Origin: DAOUAE01 sp034433795
GTDB lineage: Bacteria; Chloroflexota; UBA6077; FW602-bin22; DAOUAE01
Assembly: GCA_034433795.1 (NCBI GenBank)
Contig: DAOUAE010000063.1
Coordinates: 1-64,000, forward strand
Length of the DNA: 64,000 nt
Direction of reading: 5' to 3'
Position 1 is the stretch's first letter. Each line of letters starts with the position of its first letter. The notes below the pieces were generated by a model. That model ran no database searches. It saw only the letters and a list, made by a program, of their open reading frames with translations, and was not told the origin of the DNA. Position numbers and translations under genes: made by a program. Shown here in pieces: positions 22,700 to 31,804 of this stretch.

Positions 22700-24781
22700 T
22701 CAATCCTCGCGGGCGGCGGCCCGCTCCTTCCGGGCCTGTTCGATGACCTGCTGGCTGATGTGCGGGGGCACCTCTTCGTAGTGGTCGAACTCCATCGTGT
22801 AGGTGCCCCGGCCCTGGGTCAGCGAGCGCAGGACGGTGGCGTAGCGCTGCATCTCGGCCAGCGGGGCCTGGGCGCGGATCACCGTCACCCCGCCCTCCGG
22901 CTCCATGCCCAGGACCCGGCCCCGCTTGGTGTTCAGATCGCTCAGGATGTCGCCCACGTACTGGTCGGGCACCCGGATGGTGACGTTCATAATGGGCTCC
23001 AGCAGGACCGGCCTGGCCTGGTCGAAGCCCTTGCGGAAGGCGTGGGCCGCCGCGATCTGGAACGAGATCTCCGACGAGTCCACCGGGTGATGCGACCCGT
23101 CGTAGAGCGTCACCTTGACATCCACGACCGGGAACCCGGCCAGGTTCCCCTCGGCCATGGCCTCGCGGACGCCCTTTTCGACCGCCGGGATGTACTGCTT
23201 GGGCACCACCCCGCCGACGATCCGCTCGGCGAACTCGAAGCCCGCCCCCCGTGGCAGCGGCTCCAGCTCCAGGAAGACGTGGCCGTACTGGCCACGACCG
23301 CCGGTCTGTTTCTTGTGCTTGTACTCGGCCCGGGCGGTCGTCTGAATGGTCTCCTTGTAGGGGACTTTGGGCGTCTGGAGGACGACCTCCACCCCGAACT
23401 TCCGCCGGAGCTTCTCGGCCGCGATCTCGACGTGGCTCTCGCCCAGCCCGCAGAGCAGGGTCTCGCCGGTGTCGGGCTCGCGCCGCACGGCCAGCGTCGG
23501 ATCCTCCTCGACCAGACGGTGCAGGCCGCTGCCCATCTTCTCCAGGTCGGCCTTGGTCTTGGGGTAGGCGGCGAGGCAGAAGACCGGCGTGGGGAAGGTG
23601 ATGCCGGGCAGGAGCAGCAGGCGGTCGCGGGAGCAGAGGGTGTCGCCGGTGGCCGTCTCCTGCAGTTTGGCCACCGCCCCGATGTCGCCGGCCACCACCT
23701 GACCGACCGGCTCCTGGTGTTTGCCGCGCAGCAGAAAGAGGGTCCCGACCCGCTCCTCGCGCCCCTTGCTGGCGTTCCAGACGTGGGAGTCGGCGTGGAA
23801 GGTGCCGCTGTAGACGCGGAAGTAGTTCAGCCGGCCGACGAACGGGTCGGCCGTGGTCTTGAAGATCAGCGCGGCCAGCGGCCCGTGGGGATCGGGCGGC
23901 AGCGTCACGCTCTTCTGGGTGACCAGGTCGGTGGCGGCGACCGGCCCCCGGTCGGCCGGCGAGGGGAGATACTCGACAATCAGATCGAGGAGAGGCGAGA
24001 CCCCGCGGTTGAGCAGCGCCGAGCCCACCAGGACCGGCACCACCCGGCCCGCCTGAATGCCGGCCCGCAGCCCCCGGACGATCTCCTCGGCGGTCAGTTC
24101 GCCGCCGTCGAGATATTTGGTGATGAGGTCGTCGTCGGCCTCGGCGGCCGCCTCGATCAGGCGCTCGCGCAGTGCGGCCACCCGTTCGGCCATCTCCGAC
24201 GGGATCGGCTGGGGCTCGGACCGGGCCTCGAGGTAGGCGCACTGCTGGACCAGGTCCACCACCCCCCGGAAGCGGTCCTGCTGGCCGAGCGGGAGCTGCA
24301 GCGGCAGGAGGCCGTTCCCGAAACGTTCGCGCAGATGGTCGAGGGTGCGGTCGAAGTCGGCGTTCTCCCGGTCGATCTTGTTGATGAAGATCACGCGGGG
24401 CAGACGCCCCTCGTCGGCGTACTGCCAGACCAGTTCGGTGCCGACCTCGGCGCCGGCCACCGCGTCAACCACGATGATCGCGCTGTCGACGACGCGGAGG
24501 GCCGCCCGGACCTCGCCGACGAAGTCGGCGTAGCCCGGCACGTCGATCAGATTGATCTTGCGTCCCTTCCATTCGAAGGGCAGCAGGGAGAGCTGCACGG
24601 AGATGTGGCGTTTGATCTCCTCGGGGTCGTAGTCCGAGGTCGTGGTCCCGTCGTCCACCCGCCCGAGCCGCGTGATCACACCGGCGTTGTACAGCAGCGC
24701 CTCGGAGAGCGAGGTCTTGCCCGCCCCGCCATGCCCGAAGAGTCCGACGTTGCGGATATCTGCGGCCTGGTACAAGCGCAT
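22700..24781 (-). CDS. EF-G-like translation GTPase (type II)
   Basis: A 693-residue protein with the full EF-G domain order: G domain (GHGGAGKTSLSEALL in place of the usual GHVDAGKTT; DVPGYADF; NKIDRENADF), domain II, then EF-G domains III-V (GEGE-like AGLGESHVEIAAEKLRR, KVPYKETIQTTARAEYKHKKQTGGRGQYGHV, and MNVTIRVPDQYVGDILSDLNTKRGRVLG). The altered P-loop and switch I mark the EF-G-like paralogue group, not the main elongation factor; its role in translocation or ribosome recycling is uncertain. It stands alone behind a good promoter. Confidence 0.9.
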   Translation of the reverse strand: MRLYQAADIRNVGLFGHGGAGKTSLSEALLYNAGVITRLGRVDDGTTTSDYDPEEIKRHISVQLSLLPFEWKGRKINLIDVPGYADFVGEVRAALRVVDSAIIVVDAVAGAEVGTELVWQYADEGRLPRVIFINKIDRENADFDRTLDHLRERFGNGLLPLQLPLGQQDRFRGVVDLVQQCAYLEARSEPQPIPSEMAERVAALRERLIEAAAEADDDLITKYLDGGELTAEEIVRGLRAGIQAGRVVPVLVGSALLNRGVSPLLDLIVEYLPSPADRGPVAATDLVTQKSVTLPPDPHGPLAALIFKTTADPFVGRLNYFRVYSGTFHADSHVWNASKGREERVGTLFLLRGKHQEPVGQVVAGDIGAVAKLQETATGDTLCSRDRLLLLPGITFPTPVFCLAAYPKTKADLEKMGSGLHRLVEEDPTLAVRREPDTGETLLCGLGESHVEIAAEKLRRKFGVEVVLQTPKVPYKETIQTTARAEYKHKKQTGGRGQYGHVFLELEPLPRGAGFEFAERIVGGVVPKQYIPAVEKGVREAMAEGNLAGFPVVDVKVTLYDGSHHPVDSSEISFQIAAAHAFRKGFDQARPVLLEPIMNVTIRVPDQYVGDILSDLNTKRGRVLGMEPEGGVTVIRAQAPLAEMQRYATVLRSLTQGRGTYTMEFDHYEEVPPHISQQVIEQARKERAAARED

Positions 24782-24856
24782 AACGCCTCCTCCTCCTCAG
24801 CCGGCGCCCGTCGGGTCCGCTCGCCCGGCATTGTCCGACAGGCCCGCCGTGGCCAC

Positions 24857-24885
24857 AGTATAGGAGCGCCGGCCGGGACTGACAA
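24857..24885 (-). promoter_or_regulatory. Promoter of the EF-G-like gene
   Basis: On the minus strand TTGTCA (plus 24880-24885), 17-bp spacer, TATACT (plus 24857-24862), about 75 bp before the start at 24781. Confidence 0.7.
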
Positions 24886-24992
24886 CCGCCTCTCATGGCA
24901 TTATAGCAAGGGGAACCCCCAGGCTGATCGGGTGCCCGGCGGCCGCCGGCCCCCACCCGTGAGGAACCTGGACCAGCGCCGGAGGGACGTTC

Positions 24993-26051
24993 ATGCCGCG
25001 CCTGCCCACCTACCCGACCATCGTCCGTCAGGTTGACCCCCAGGCCCCCGATCCCCAGATCATCGCCGAGGCCGCCGCCTGCCTGCGCGAAGGGGGACTG
25101 GTCGCCTTCCCCACCGAGACGGTCTACGGCCTCGGGGCGAACGCCCTGAAGGAGCGGGCGGTCCGGCGCCTCTTCGTCGCCAAGGGGCGACCGCTGACCG
25201 ATCCCCTCATTGTGCACATCGCCCGGAACGAGCAGCTCCAGACCGTGGCCCGCGCGATCCCGGCCGTGGCCTGGCGGCTGGTGGCCGCCTTCTGGCCGGG
25301 CCCGCTGACGCTGGTCCTCTGGCGGGCCCCGGCCATCCCGCCGCTGGTCAGCGCCGGCCTGCCGACGGTGGCGGTCCGCCGGCCCAGCCATCCCGTCGCG
25401 CTGGCGCTCCTGGCGGCGGCCGGCGTCCCGGTGGTCGCCCCCAGCGCCAACCGCTTCGGCCACACCAGCCCGACGCGGGCCGAGCACGTCCTGGCCGATC
25501 TGGCCGGGCGCATCGAGATGATCCTCGACGCCGGCCCGACACCGGTCGGCGTCGAGTCCACGGTTCTGGATCTGACCGTCGAGCCGGCGGTCGTTCTCCG
25601 GCCCGGCGGGGTCACGGTCGAGGCGCTGAGCACGGTGCTCGGCTACACGCCGCAGGTTCTGGAGCGGGCCGCCGGGCCGGTGAAGTCGCCCGGGCTGCTG
25701 GAACGGCACTACGCGCCGGCCGTGCCCCTGATCCTCATCGAGGGGCCGGCGGAGCGGGCCCGGGCGGCCCTGCGCCAGCGGGCTCTGGCCCTGGCCAGCC
25801 AGGGACGGCGGGTGGGCCTGCTCCTCTACACCGAGGACCAGGCGGCGCTGGGCCCGCTGCCGGCCCGGGTGGTGGACCTGGGGTCGCTCCGCCAGCCGGA
25901 GGAGGTGGCCCGCCGGCTCTTCACCGCCCTGCGCACCCTGGAGGCGGCCGGCGTGGACGTCATCCTGGCCCGGTCCGTTCCGGACGGCGGGCTCTGGCTG
26001 GCCATCCGCGACCGGCTGCGGCGGGCCAGCTCCGAGGTCGTCAGCGTCTGA
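24993..26051 (+). CDS. Threonylcarbamoyl-AMP synthase Sua5/TsaC
   Basis: A 352-residue enzyme making threonylcarbamoyl-AMP for t6A37 of ANN-decoding tRNAs. YrdC domain (about 18-205): GGLVAFPTETVYGLGANAL, KGRPLTDPLIVHI, FWPGPLTLVL, VAVRRPSHPVALALL, APSANRFGHTSPT, GVESTVLDL. A C-terminal Sua5 domain (about 240-350) makes it the long Sua5 type. GGAGGGACG precedes ATG 24993. Confidence 0.94.
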   Translation: MPRLPTYPTIVRQVDPQAPDPQIIAEAAACLREGGLVAFPTETVYGLGANALKERAVRRLFVAKGRPLTDPLIVHIARNEQLQTVARAIPAVAWRLVAAFWPGPLTLVLWRAPAIPPLVSAGLPTVAVRRPSHPVALALLAAAGVPVVAPSANRFGHTSPTRAEHVLADLAGRIEMILDAGPTPVGVESTVLDLTVEPAVVLRPGGVTVEALSTVLGYTPQVLERAAGPVKSPGLLERHYAPAVPLILIEGPAERARAALRQRALALASQGRRVGLLLYTEDQAALGPLPARVVDLGSLRQPEEVARRLFTALRTLEAAGVDVILARSVPDGGLWLAIRDRLRRASSEVVSV

Positions 26052-26133
26052 CCGCTCGCCGCCACCGACAGGGCCGGCGGGAGGCCATCTGTCCCCTCCG
26101 CCCGGCCGCCAGTCCGTCCGACGCCGGGCAGCG

Positions 26134-26162
26134 TTGACGATAATGGAGCGAGAGCGTATACT
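26134..26162 (+). promoter_or_regulatory. Promoter of the cNMP-binding/DUF2225 gene
   Basis: TTGACG (26134-26139), 17-bp spacer, TATACT (26157-26162), 46 bp before ATG 26208. Confidence 0.75.
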
Positions 26163-26207
26163 TCGCCCGAAAGCAATAGCCGTGCGGGCAGCCGGGAGAA
26201 AGGCCTC

Positions 26208-27416
26208 ATGGAGACGTACTACGCGACCCTGGACGCCGGGCTCCTGTCCCATCTCCCTCGGGAAGAGGGGAAGGTCTTCCCGCGCGGCCGCGTCCTCATC
26301 CGCCAGGGGGATCCAGCCCCCGCGTTCTACATCGTCCTCACCGGTCAGGTCCAGCTCCTCCAGACCCGTCTCGAGGACACGGCGGTCCGGCGGACCGTTC
26401 TGGCCACCCTCGGCCCGGGGGGTGTGTTCGGCGAGCTGGCCGCCTTCACCGGCGAGCCCTCCCCCGTCACCGCCATCGCCGCCGAGGACTGCACGGTCCT
26501 GGCGCTGGATCCGGAGACGGCGGCCGCGCTCTTCCGCACCGCTCCCCAGCTGGCGGTGGCGCTCATCCGGACCCTCTGCCAGCGCCTGCGGGCCCTGAGC
26601 GAGCGTCGGCCGGAGTCCCCGTCGGTGCCGGCCCCGGTGGCCAGCCGGCCGCCGGCCGCCCCCGCCGCGCCGGCGGCCGGCGAACGCCCGCAGCCGGCGG
26701 CCTCGCCGTCGTACCGCACCGACCTCTTCTGGCCGAAGTCGCTCCACTGTCCCCTCTGCCAGACGGCGTTCACCATGCTTCTTCCCCGGCCCAACGCGGT
26801 GCGGGTGGAGCGCCGCGAGAGCGATTTCCACGAGGTGACCCGTGGGGTCAACCCCCTTTACTACCAGATCGCCGTCTGTCCGCAGTGTCTCTACGCCGCC
26901 TACCTCGACGACTTCGCCACCCTGGCCCGCGAGGAGGCCGACGCCCTGCGTCGGAGCGAACCCCAACGCCGGGCCCTGGCCGGCCGGCTCCCCTTCACCG
27001 GCGAGCGCGACGTCGTCCAGGCGACGCGCAGCTTCGAACTGGCCATCCAGTGCTACCAGCAGCGGCAGACCCGGCCGCCCCGCCTGGGCGGGCTCTACCA
27101 CCGCCTGGCCTGGCTGGCCCGCGAGCAGGGCGATGTGGTCGCCGAACGCACCTGGCCGGCCCAGGCCCTGGCCCACTACCAACAGGTCTACCTGACGGAG
27201 CGTCTCGACGACGAGACGACCGAACTGACGCTCCAGTACCTGATCGGCGAACTCCACCTGCGTCTGGGCCAGGTGGCCGAGGCCCGGCGCTGGTTCAGCG
27301 ACCTCCTGCGCCACCCCGCTCTGGCCAAGAAGCCCTACCTGGCCACGATGGTCCGCGACCGCTGGGAGGGCCTCCGCGCCGGCGAGATACCGGCGGCCAG
27401 CCGCTCAGAGGCCTAA
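26208..27416 (+). CDS. Cyclic-nucleotide-binding domain fused to DUF2225
   Basis: A 402-residue cytoplasmic protein. Residues about 15-130 form a Crp-type cNMP-binding fold (GRVLIRQGDPAPAFYIVLTGQVQLL; GPGGVFGELAAFTGEPSP). An Ala/Pro linker (about 140-165) leads to DUF2225: zinc-like Cys pairs LHCPLCQTAF and VCPQCLYAAY, then TPR-like helices (RSFELAIQCYQQRQ, LHLRLGQVAEARRWFSDLLRH). There is no DNA-binding helix, so it is not a Crp regulator; it more likely senses a nucleotide and acts through proteins. The 3' end overlaps the convergent HD gene by 12 bp. Confidence 0.86.
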   Translation: METYYATLDAGLLSHLPREEGKVFPRGRVLIRQGDPAPAFYIVLTGQVQLLQTRLEDTAVRRTVLATLGPGGVFGELAAFTGEPSPVTAIAAEDCTVLALDPETAAALFRTAPQLAVALIRTLCQRLRALSERRPESPSVPAPVASRPPAAPAAPAAGERPQPAASPSYRTDLFWPKSLHCPLCQTAFTMLLPRPNAVRVERRESDFHEVTRGVNPLYYQIAVCPQCLYAAYLDDFATLAREEADALRRSEPQRRALAGRLPFTGERDVVQATRSFELAIQCYQQRQTRPPRLGGLYHRLAWLAREQGDVVAERTWPAQALAHYQQVYLTERLDDETTELTLQYLIGELHLRLGQVAEARRWFSDLLRHPALAKKPYLATMVRDRWEGLRAGEIPAASRSEA

Positions 27417-27980
27417 CTGGTCGCTGATACCCTGGAGGGCCCGCAGGCCGATGGCGATGAACTCCGGCAGGGGGATGCCCAGGTTGGTCTCGCAGGTCAG
27501 GATCTCAGCCCGGTTGGCGCTGCGGGCGAACGACTTCTCCTTGAACTTGCGCAGCACGAAGTCCACAGTCAGCGCCCCCAGCCGGCGCTCGGGGTGGACC
27601 AGCGCGGCGGCGACGATCAGCCCGGCCAGGTTGTCGCAGGCGTAGATGGCCTGGCCGATCCGCCGATCGAGCGGCGCCCGCTCGGCGTGGGCCAGAATGC
27701 CGTAGATGACCGTCTCGCTGGCCCCCCGCTCGCGGGCGATCGCGCAGACGAGCAGCGGGTGGCGCGAGAGGTCTTTCTGGGTGGCCTCGTAGTCGGCGTC
27801 GTGGAGCAGGCCCACCAGCCCCCACTCCTCGGGGTCCTCGCCGAAGTGCTCGGCCAGGGCCCGCATAAAGGCCTCGACCGCCAGGCAGTGCTTGCGGATG
27901 TTGGGGCTGACCTGGAGGTCGTCGAGAATACGCAGCGCCTCGTCACGGGTCAGCACGGCGTCGTCTCCCAGGGGCCACAT
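27405..27980 (-). CDS. HD-domain hydrolase
   Basis: A 191-residue HD-superfamily phosphohydrolase with the metal motif LVGLLHDADYEATQKDLSRHPLL (His-Asp near 60) and preceding RKHCLAVEAFMRALAEHFG. Relatives act on nucleotides or are uncharacterised (YpgQ/HDIG-type). It may form a minus-strand group with the two small genes upstream. Confidence 0.85.
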   Translation of the reverse strand: MWPLGDDAVLTRDEALRILDDLQVSPNIRKHCLAVEAFMRALAEHFGEDPEEWGLVGLLHDADYEATQKDLSRHPLLVCAIARERGASETVIYGILAHAERAPLDRRIGQAIYACDNLAGLIVAAALVHPERRLGALTVDFVLRKFKEKSFARSANRAEILTCETNLGIPLPEFIAIGLRALQGISDQLGL

Positions 27981-28004
27981 GCATCGGGGAGGTCCGCCGG
28001 CCGT

Positions 28005-28232
28005 TCAGCGCTGCAGCGCCTGCCACTGACGGTAGAGGCGCACGAACTCCTGCCCGGCCTCCTCGAAGCGCTGGCGCAGCTCCGCCAGCGCCGCCTCCGG
28101 GTCGGGCGGGCGCACCAGCCCCTTCTCGATATGGAAGATGCGCTGGCGCAGACGGTTCAGTTCCTGGTCCAGCCGGTGGAGCGCCTTCTCGATCTCGGCG
28201 AGCGCCGCACTCTCCGGAGGCACCTCAGCCAT
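28005..28232 (-). CDS. Small coiled-coil protein
   Basis: A 75-residue protein, almost entirely one long heptad-repeat helix (ALAEIEKALHRLDQELNRLRQRIFHIE, LAELRQRFEEAGQEFVRLYRQW). Its start overlaps the stop of the upstream gene by 8 bp. No function can be assigned. Confidence 0.65.
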   Translation of the reverse strand: MAEVPPESAALAEIEKALHRLDQELNRLRQRIFHIEKGLVRPPDPEAALAELRQRFEEAGQEFVRLYRQWQALQR

Positions 28233-28434
28233 GGGCGTCCGTCAGTCCTTCCGGCGAACACTCCCGGCGAATGATAGCACGCAGCGCGTCCTGGATCAAA
28301 GCCTGCTGGACGTCGGTCAACACGATCCCGCGTTCCTGCTCGTACTGGGCCACGACCTCGGCGAACCGCAGCAGGGCCAGGGTCGCCGCGCGGGGGGTGA
28401 TGCGGGTGAAGCGGTCGTCGGCAGATCCGCCCAT
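28225..28434 (-). CDS. Small hypothetical protein upstream of the coiled-coil gene
   Basis: A 69-residue helical protein (ITPRAATLALLRFAEVVAQYEQER, LTDVQQALIQDALRAIIRREC). ATG 28434 is chosen for its GGGAGG site; the longer frame to 28473 lacks one. Coupled to the 28005 gene. Confidence 0.6.
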   Translation of the reverse strand: MGGSADDRFTRITPRAATLALLRFAEVVAQYEQERGIVLTDVQQALIQDALRAIIRRECSPEGLTDAHG

Positions 28435-28495
28435 GGGCCTCCCTCGGTGAAGATCCACCGGCCACCGCTGCAAGCCGGATGCCAGCCGTTCACCC

Positions 28496-28524
28496 TTGAC
28501 AACACCCGCCGGCTGGTGTACCTA
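28496..28524 (+). promoter_or_regulatory. Promoter of the enoyl-CoA hydratase/CoA-transferase pair
   Basis: Perfect TTGACA (28496-28501), 17-bp spacer, weak TACCTA (28519-28524); start codon at 28543. Confidence 0.55.
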
Positions 28525-28542
28525 TGGCCAGGGGATGGATCC

Positions 28543-29328
28543 ATGGAGACCGAGCTCCTCGTCGAGCGGACCGAGGCCACCGCCCTGGTCATCTTCAACC
28601 GGCCGGAGCGCCGCAACGCCATGACCGTGGCGATGTGGCGCCGGCTGCCCTCTCTCCTGGCCGACCTGGTGGCCGACCCGACCGTCCGGGTGATTGTCTT
28701 CCGCGGGGCCGGCACGGTGGCCTTCGGCGCCGGGGCCGACATCACCGAGTTCCAGGAGCACCGGGCGACCGCCGCCCAGGCCCGCCAGTACAACCACCTG
28801 GTCGGGCAGGCCATCGAGGCCATCGCCACCTGCCCCAAGCCGACCCTGGCGATGATCTACGGGTACTGCATCGGCGGGGCCTGCGAGCTGGCCATCGCCT
28901 GCGACCTGCGGCTGGCGGCGACGACCGCCGAGTTCGCCATCCCGGCCGCCCGCCTGGGCATCTCGATCAGCCTGGCCGACCTGCGCCGGCTGGTGGCCCT
29001 GGTCGGCCCGGCCGGAGCCAAGGAGATCCTGCTGACCGGCCGGCGGATCCCGGCCGAGCGCGCCCTGGCCATGGGGCTCGTCAACGCCGTCTACCCGCCC
29101 GCGGAACTGGAGGCGGCCACGCTCGCCCTGGCCCGGGAGATCGCCGAGAACGCCCCCCTGGCCCTGCGCTGGGCCAAGGAGGCCATCAACCTCCTGCTCA
29201 CCGATCCCGCGTTCTCCTCGCTGCCCGACCCCGAAGGCTACGTGGCCAGCCTCTTCGACACCGCCGACTACCAGGAGGGGGTGCGCGCCTTCCTGGAGAA
29301 GCGCCGACCGCGCTTTACGGGACGATAG
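28543..29328 (+). CDS. Enoyl-CoA hydratase/isomerase family protein
   Basis: A 261-residue crotonase-fold enzyme: IFNRPERRNAMTVAMWRRL, the CoA-pocket AGADITEFQEHR (about 65-77) and oxyanion loop YGYCIGGACELAIACDLRLA. The residue after the second motif region is ISISLADLRRLVALVG, not the Glu-rich form of classic hydratases, so the exact reaction is unclear (hydratase, isomerase or decarboxylase). It is followed after 2 bp by a CoA-transferase, suggesting acyl-CoA catabolism. Confidence 0.9.
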   Translation: METELLVERTEATALVIFNRPERRNAMTVAMWRRLPSLLADLVADPTVRVIVFRGAGTVAFGAGADITEFQEHRATAAQARQYNHLVGQAIEAIATCPKPTLAMIYGYCIGGACELAIACDLRLAATTAEFAIPAARLGISISLADLRRLVALVGPAGAKEILLTGRRIPAERALAMGLVNAVYPPAELEAATLALAREIAENAPLALRWAKEAINLLLTDPAFSSLPDPEGYVASLFDTADYQEGVRAFLEKRRPRFTGR

Positions 29329-29330
29329 CC

Positions 29331-30533
29331 ATGGCCGCCGAGACCAGCGCCGCCGGCCCGCTGGCCGGCCTCCGGGTCCTGGAACTGGCCAACTTCATGG
29401 CCGGACCGTTCTGCGGTCTGATCCTGGCCGATCTCGGAGCCGACGTGATCAAGGTCGAGCCGCCCGGCACCGGCGACCTCACCCGCCAGACTCCTCCGTT
29501 CCAGAACGGCGAGAGCGCCGGCTTTCTGGCCCTCAACCGCAACAAGCGCAGTCTGACCCTGAACCTCAAGCACCCGACCGGCCGCGACCTCTTCCTGCGG
29601 CTGGTCGAGACGGCCGATGTGCTCATCGAGAACTTCCGCCCCGGGACGATGGCCGACCTCGGTCTGGACTACCCCACCCTGGCCGCCCGCAACCCGCGCC
29701 TGGTCTACTGCGCCATCTCCGGCTTCGGCCAGACCGGCCCGGAGCGCGACCGTCCCGGCCTCGACCTCATCGTCCAGGCGATGAGCGGGCTGATGAGCCT
29801 GACCGGGGAGCCCGACCGGCCGCCGGTCAAGATCGGGGTGCCCCTCGCCGACCTCACCACCGCCCTCTTCGCCGCCAACGGCATCCAGGCGGCCCTCCGG
29901 GCCCGCGACCGGCTGGGGGTCGGCCAGTATCTCGACCTCAGCCTCTTCGAATCCGCCCTGGCGCTGGCCGTCTGGGAGACCAGCAGCTACTTCGCCACCG
30001 GCCAGGTGCCCCACCGGCTGGGCACCGCCCACCGCAACGGCGCCCCCTACCAGGCCTTCCCCACCGCCGACGGGTTCATCACCATCGGCGCCCCCAGTCA
30101 GCGCCTGTTCGAGCGTCTCTGCGCCGCCCTCGACCTGCCCGATCTCCTGACCGACCCCCGCTTCGCCACGCCGGCCGACCGCAAGGCCAACGAGCAGCCG
30201 CTGGCCGAGATCATCAGCGCCCGCACGCGCCGGGAGCCGAGCGCCGTTCTCCTCGACCGGCTCCAGCGGGCCGGCGTCCCGGCCGGGCCGATCTGGACCA
30301 TCGCCGAGGCGCTGGCCAGCCCCCAGGTCGAGGCCCGGGGGCTGATCTGGGAGACCGAGCATCCCAGCGCCGGCCCGGTGCGCCTGGTCGGCTCGCCGCT
30401 CCACCTCTCGCAGACGCCGGCGACGCTCCGGCGTCCGGCGCCCCGCCTGGGCGAGCACACCGCCGAGGTGCTGGGCACCCTGGGCCTCGGCCCTCAGGAG
30501 GTCGAACGGCTGCGGACCGAGGGCGTGGTGTAG
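29331..30533 (+). CDS. CaiB/BaiF (family III) CoA-transferase
   Basis: A 400-residue family III CoA-transferase that moves CoA between carboxylic acids. LAGLRVLELANFMAGPFCGLILADLGADVIKVEPP, the FLALNRNKRSLTLNLKHPTGR region, IENFRPGTM and the catalytic-Asp region RPGLDLIVQAMSGLM are present. The substrate cannot be read from sequence. Its end overlaps the convergent aminotransferase by 40 bp, the longest convergent overlap here. Confidence 0.93.
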   Translation: MAAETSAAGPLAGLRVLELANFMAGPFCGLILADLGADVIKVEPPGTGDLTRQTPPFQNGESAGFLALNRNKRSLTLNLKHPTGRDLFLRLVETADVLIENFRPGTMADLGLDYPTLAARNPRLVYCAISGFGQTGPERDRPGLDLIVQAMSGLMSLTGEPDRPPVKIGVPLADLTTALFAANGIQAALRARDRLGVGQYLDLSLFESALALAVWETSSYFATGQVPHRLGTAHRNGAPYQAFPTADGFITIGAPSQRLFERLCAALDLPDLLTDPRFATPADRKANEQPLAEIISARTRREPSAVLLDRLQRAGVPAGPIWTIAEALASPQVEARGLIWETEHPSAGPVRLVGSPLHLSQTPATLRRPAPRLGEHTAEVLGTLGLGPQEVERLRTEGVV

Positions 30534-31753
30534 ACCGGCTCGCCCAGCGCTCGCCGGAGCGCCCGCCCGAACCGCCGAACGCCCTCGACCAGCCGCTCGG
30601 GCGTCTCGTAACTGAAGGCGAAGCGGACGAACTCCCACCCCCGCCCGTCCGGGAAGCAGAGCGGTCCGGGCAGATAGGCCACTCCCTCGGCCCGGGCCAG
30701 CCGGAGGAGCGTCTGCCCATCCACCGAGGGGGGCAGACGCAGCCAGACGAAGAACCCCCCGGCCGGGCGCGACCAGGTGGCACGGTCCCCGACCTCCGTC
30801 GCCAGCGCCCCGAGCAGGGCGTCGCGCTTCTGGCGGTAGACGGCGATGAGGTCCTCGAGATGGGTCTCCAGATGGCGCTCAAGGTAGGCGGCGGCGATGT
30901 GGCTGGCGAACGGGCTGGTCCCGCCATCGAGTTTGAGGAGGCGGAAGGCGCGCAGCAGGGGCGGCGCGGCGGTGATCCAGCCCAGACGGACCCCGGCGGC
31001 CAGGATCTTCGAGAGGGTGTTGACCCGGACCACCAGGCCGGACCGGTCGAGGGCGTAGAGGGGCGGCAGGGGCTCCCCCTCGAAGCGCAGTTCGTAGTAG
31101 GCGTCGTCCTCCAGGATCAGCACCTGGTAGCGGGCGGCCAGATCGAGCAGTTCCTGCCGCCGCGCCAGGGAGAGGGTGGCCCCGGTCGGGTTTTGAAAGG
31201 TCGGGATGGTGTAGAGGAGCTTGACCCGCCGGCCGGCCCGCGCCAGCCGCGCCAGGGTCTCGGCCAGCGCGGCCGTCACCAGTCCCTCCTCGTCCACCGG
31301 CACGGTCACGATCTCCGGACCGAAGGCCTGGATGGTGCGCAGGCTGCCGGCGAAGGTCGGCCCTTCGACGATGACCACGTCGCCCGGCTCGACCACCGCC
31401 TGACAGACGAGGGCGATGGCCTGGCTGGCGCCGGCGGTGATGAGGATGTTCTCGGGGCCGGCCTCCACCCCGTGCCGCCGGGCCAGGAGACGCTGCACGA
31501 TCGCGACCAGGCCCGGATACCCGCCGACAGGCCCGTAGTTCAGGGCCTCGGCGCCCGCCGGCCCCAGGAGCACCGTCCGGGCCGCCTCGACCAGATCGGC
31601 CCGGGGGAGGGAACCCGGGTCGGGCATTCCGCCGACCAGGTAGATGGGCGGCGGACCATCGTCGCCGGCGCTCCACCAGGGGCGCGGGTCCTCACGCCAG
31701 AGGGCGAGGGCAGGGCGGGTCAGCCAGCGCTCGACAGGCAGGGTCTCTTTCAC
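30494..31753 (-). CDS. PLP-dependent aminotransferase, LysN/2-aminoadipate type
   Basis: A 419-residue fold-type I aminotransferase of the class I/II group related to LysN and MocR-type enzymes. LNYGPVGGYPGLVAIVQRLLARRHG, ILITAGASQAIALVCQAVVEPGD, TIPTFQNPTGATLS, EDDAYYELRF and the PLP-lysine region NTLSKILAAGVRLGW. It lacks an N-terminal GntR domain, so it is an enzyme rather than a regulator. A likely aromatic or aminoadipate substrate is a guess. Confidence 0.92.
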   Translation of the reverse strand: MKETLPVERWLTRPALALWREDPRPWWSAGDDGPPPIYLVGGMPDPGSLPRADLVEAARTVLLGPAGAEALNYGPVGGYPGLVAIVQRLLARRHGVEAGPENILITAGASQAIALVCQAVVEPGDVVIVEGPTFAGSLRTIQAFGPEIVTVPVDEEGLVTAALAETLARLARAGRRVKLLYTIPTFQNPTGATLSLARRQELLDLAARYQVLILEDDAYYELRFEGEPLPPLYALDRSGLVVRVNTLSKILAAGVRLGWITAAPPLLRAFRLLKLDGGTSPFASHIAAAYLERHLETHLEDLIAVYRQKRDALLGALATEVGDRATWSRPAGGFFVWLRLPPSVDGQTLLRLARAEGVAYLPGPLCFPDGRGWEFVRFAFSYETPERLVEGVRRFGRALRRALGEPVYTTPSVRSRSTS

Positions 31754-31785
31754 CGACCGCTCCTTTCGCGGGTGCTGCTGGCGGG

Positions 31786-31791
31786 ATTATA
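31786..31791 (-). promoter_or_regulatory. Extended -10 of the aminotransferase gene
   Basis: Minus strand TGC-TATAAT (plus 31786-31791 for the hexamer), 32 bp before the start; no clear -35. Confidence 0.55.
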
Positions 31792-31804
31792 GCACAGGCG
31801 GCCT

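Noticed and set aside
24465..27314. A 949-codon open frame on the minus strand across Sua5 and the cNMP-binding/DUF2225 gene
   Set aside because: Same type of shadow; both plus-strand genes are secure and the antisense protein has no domain.
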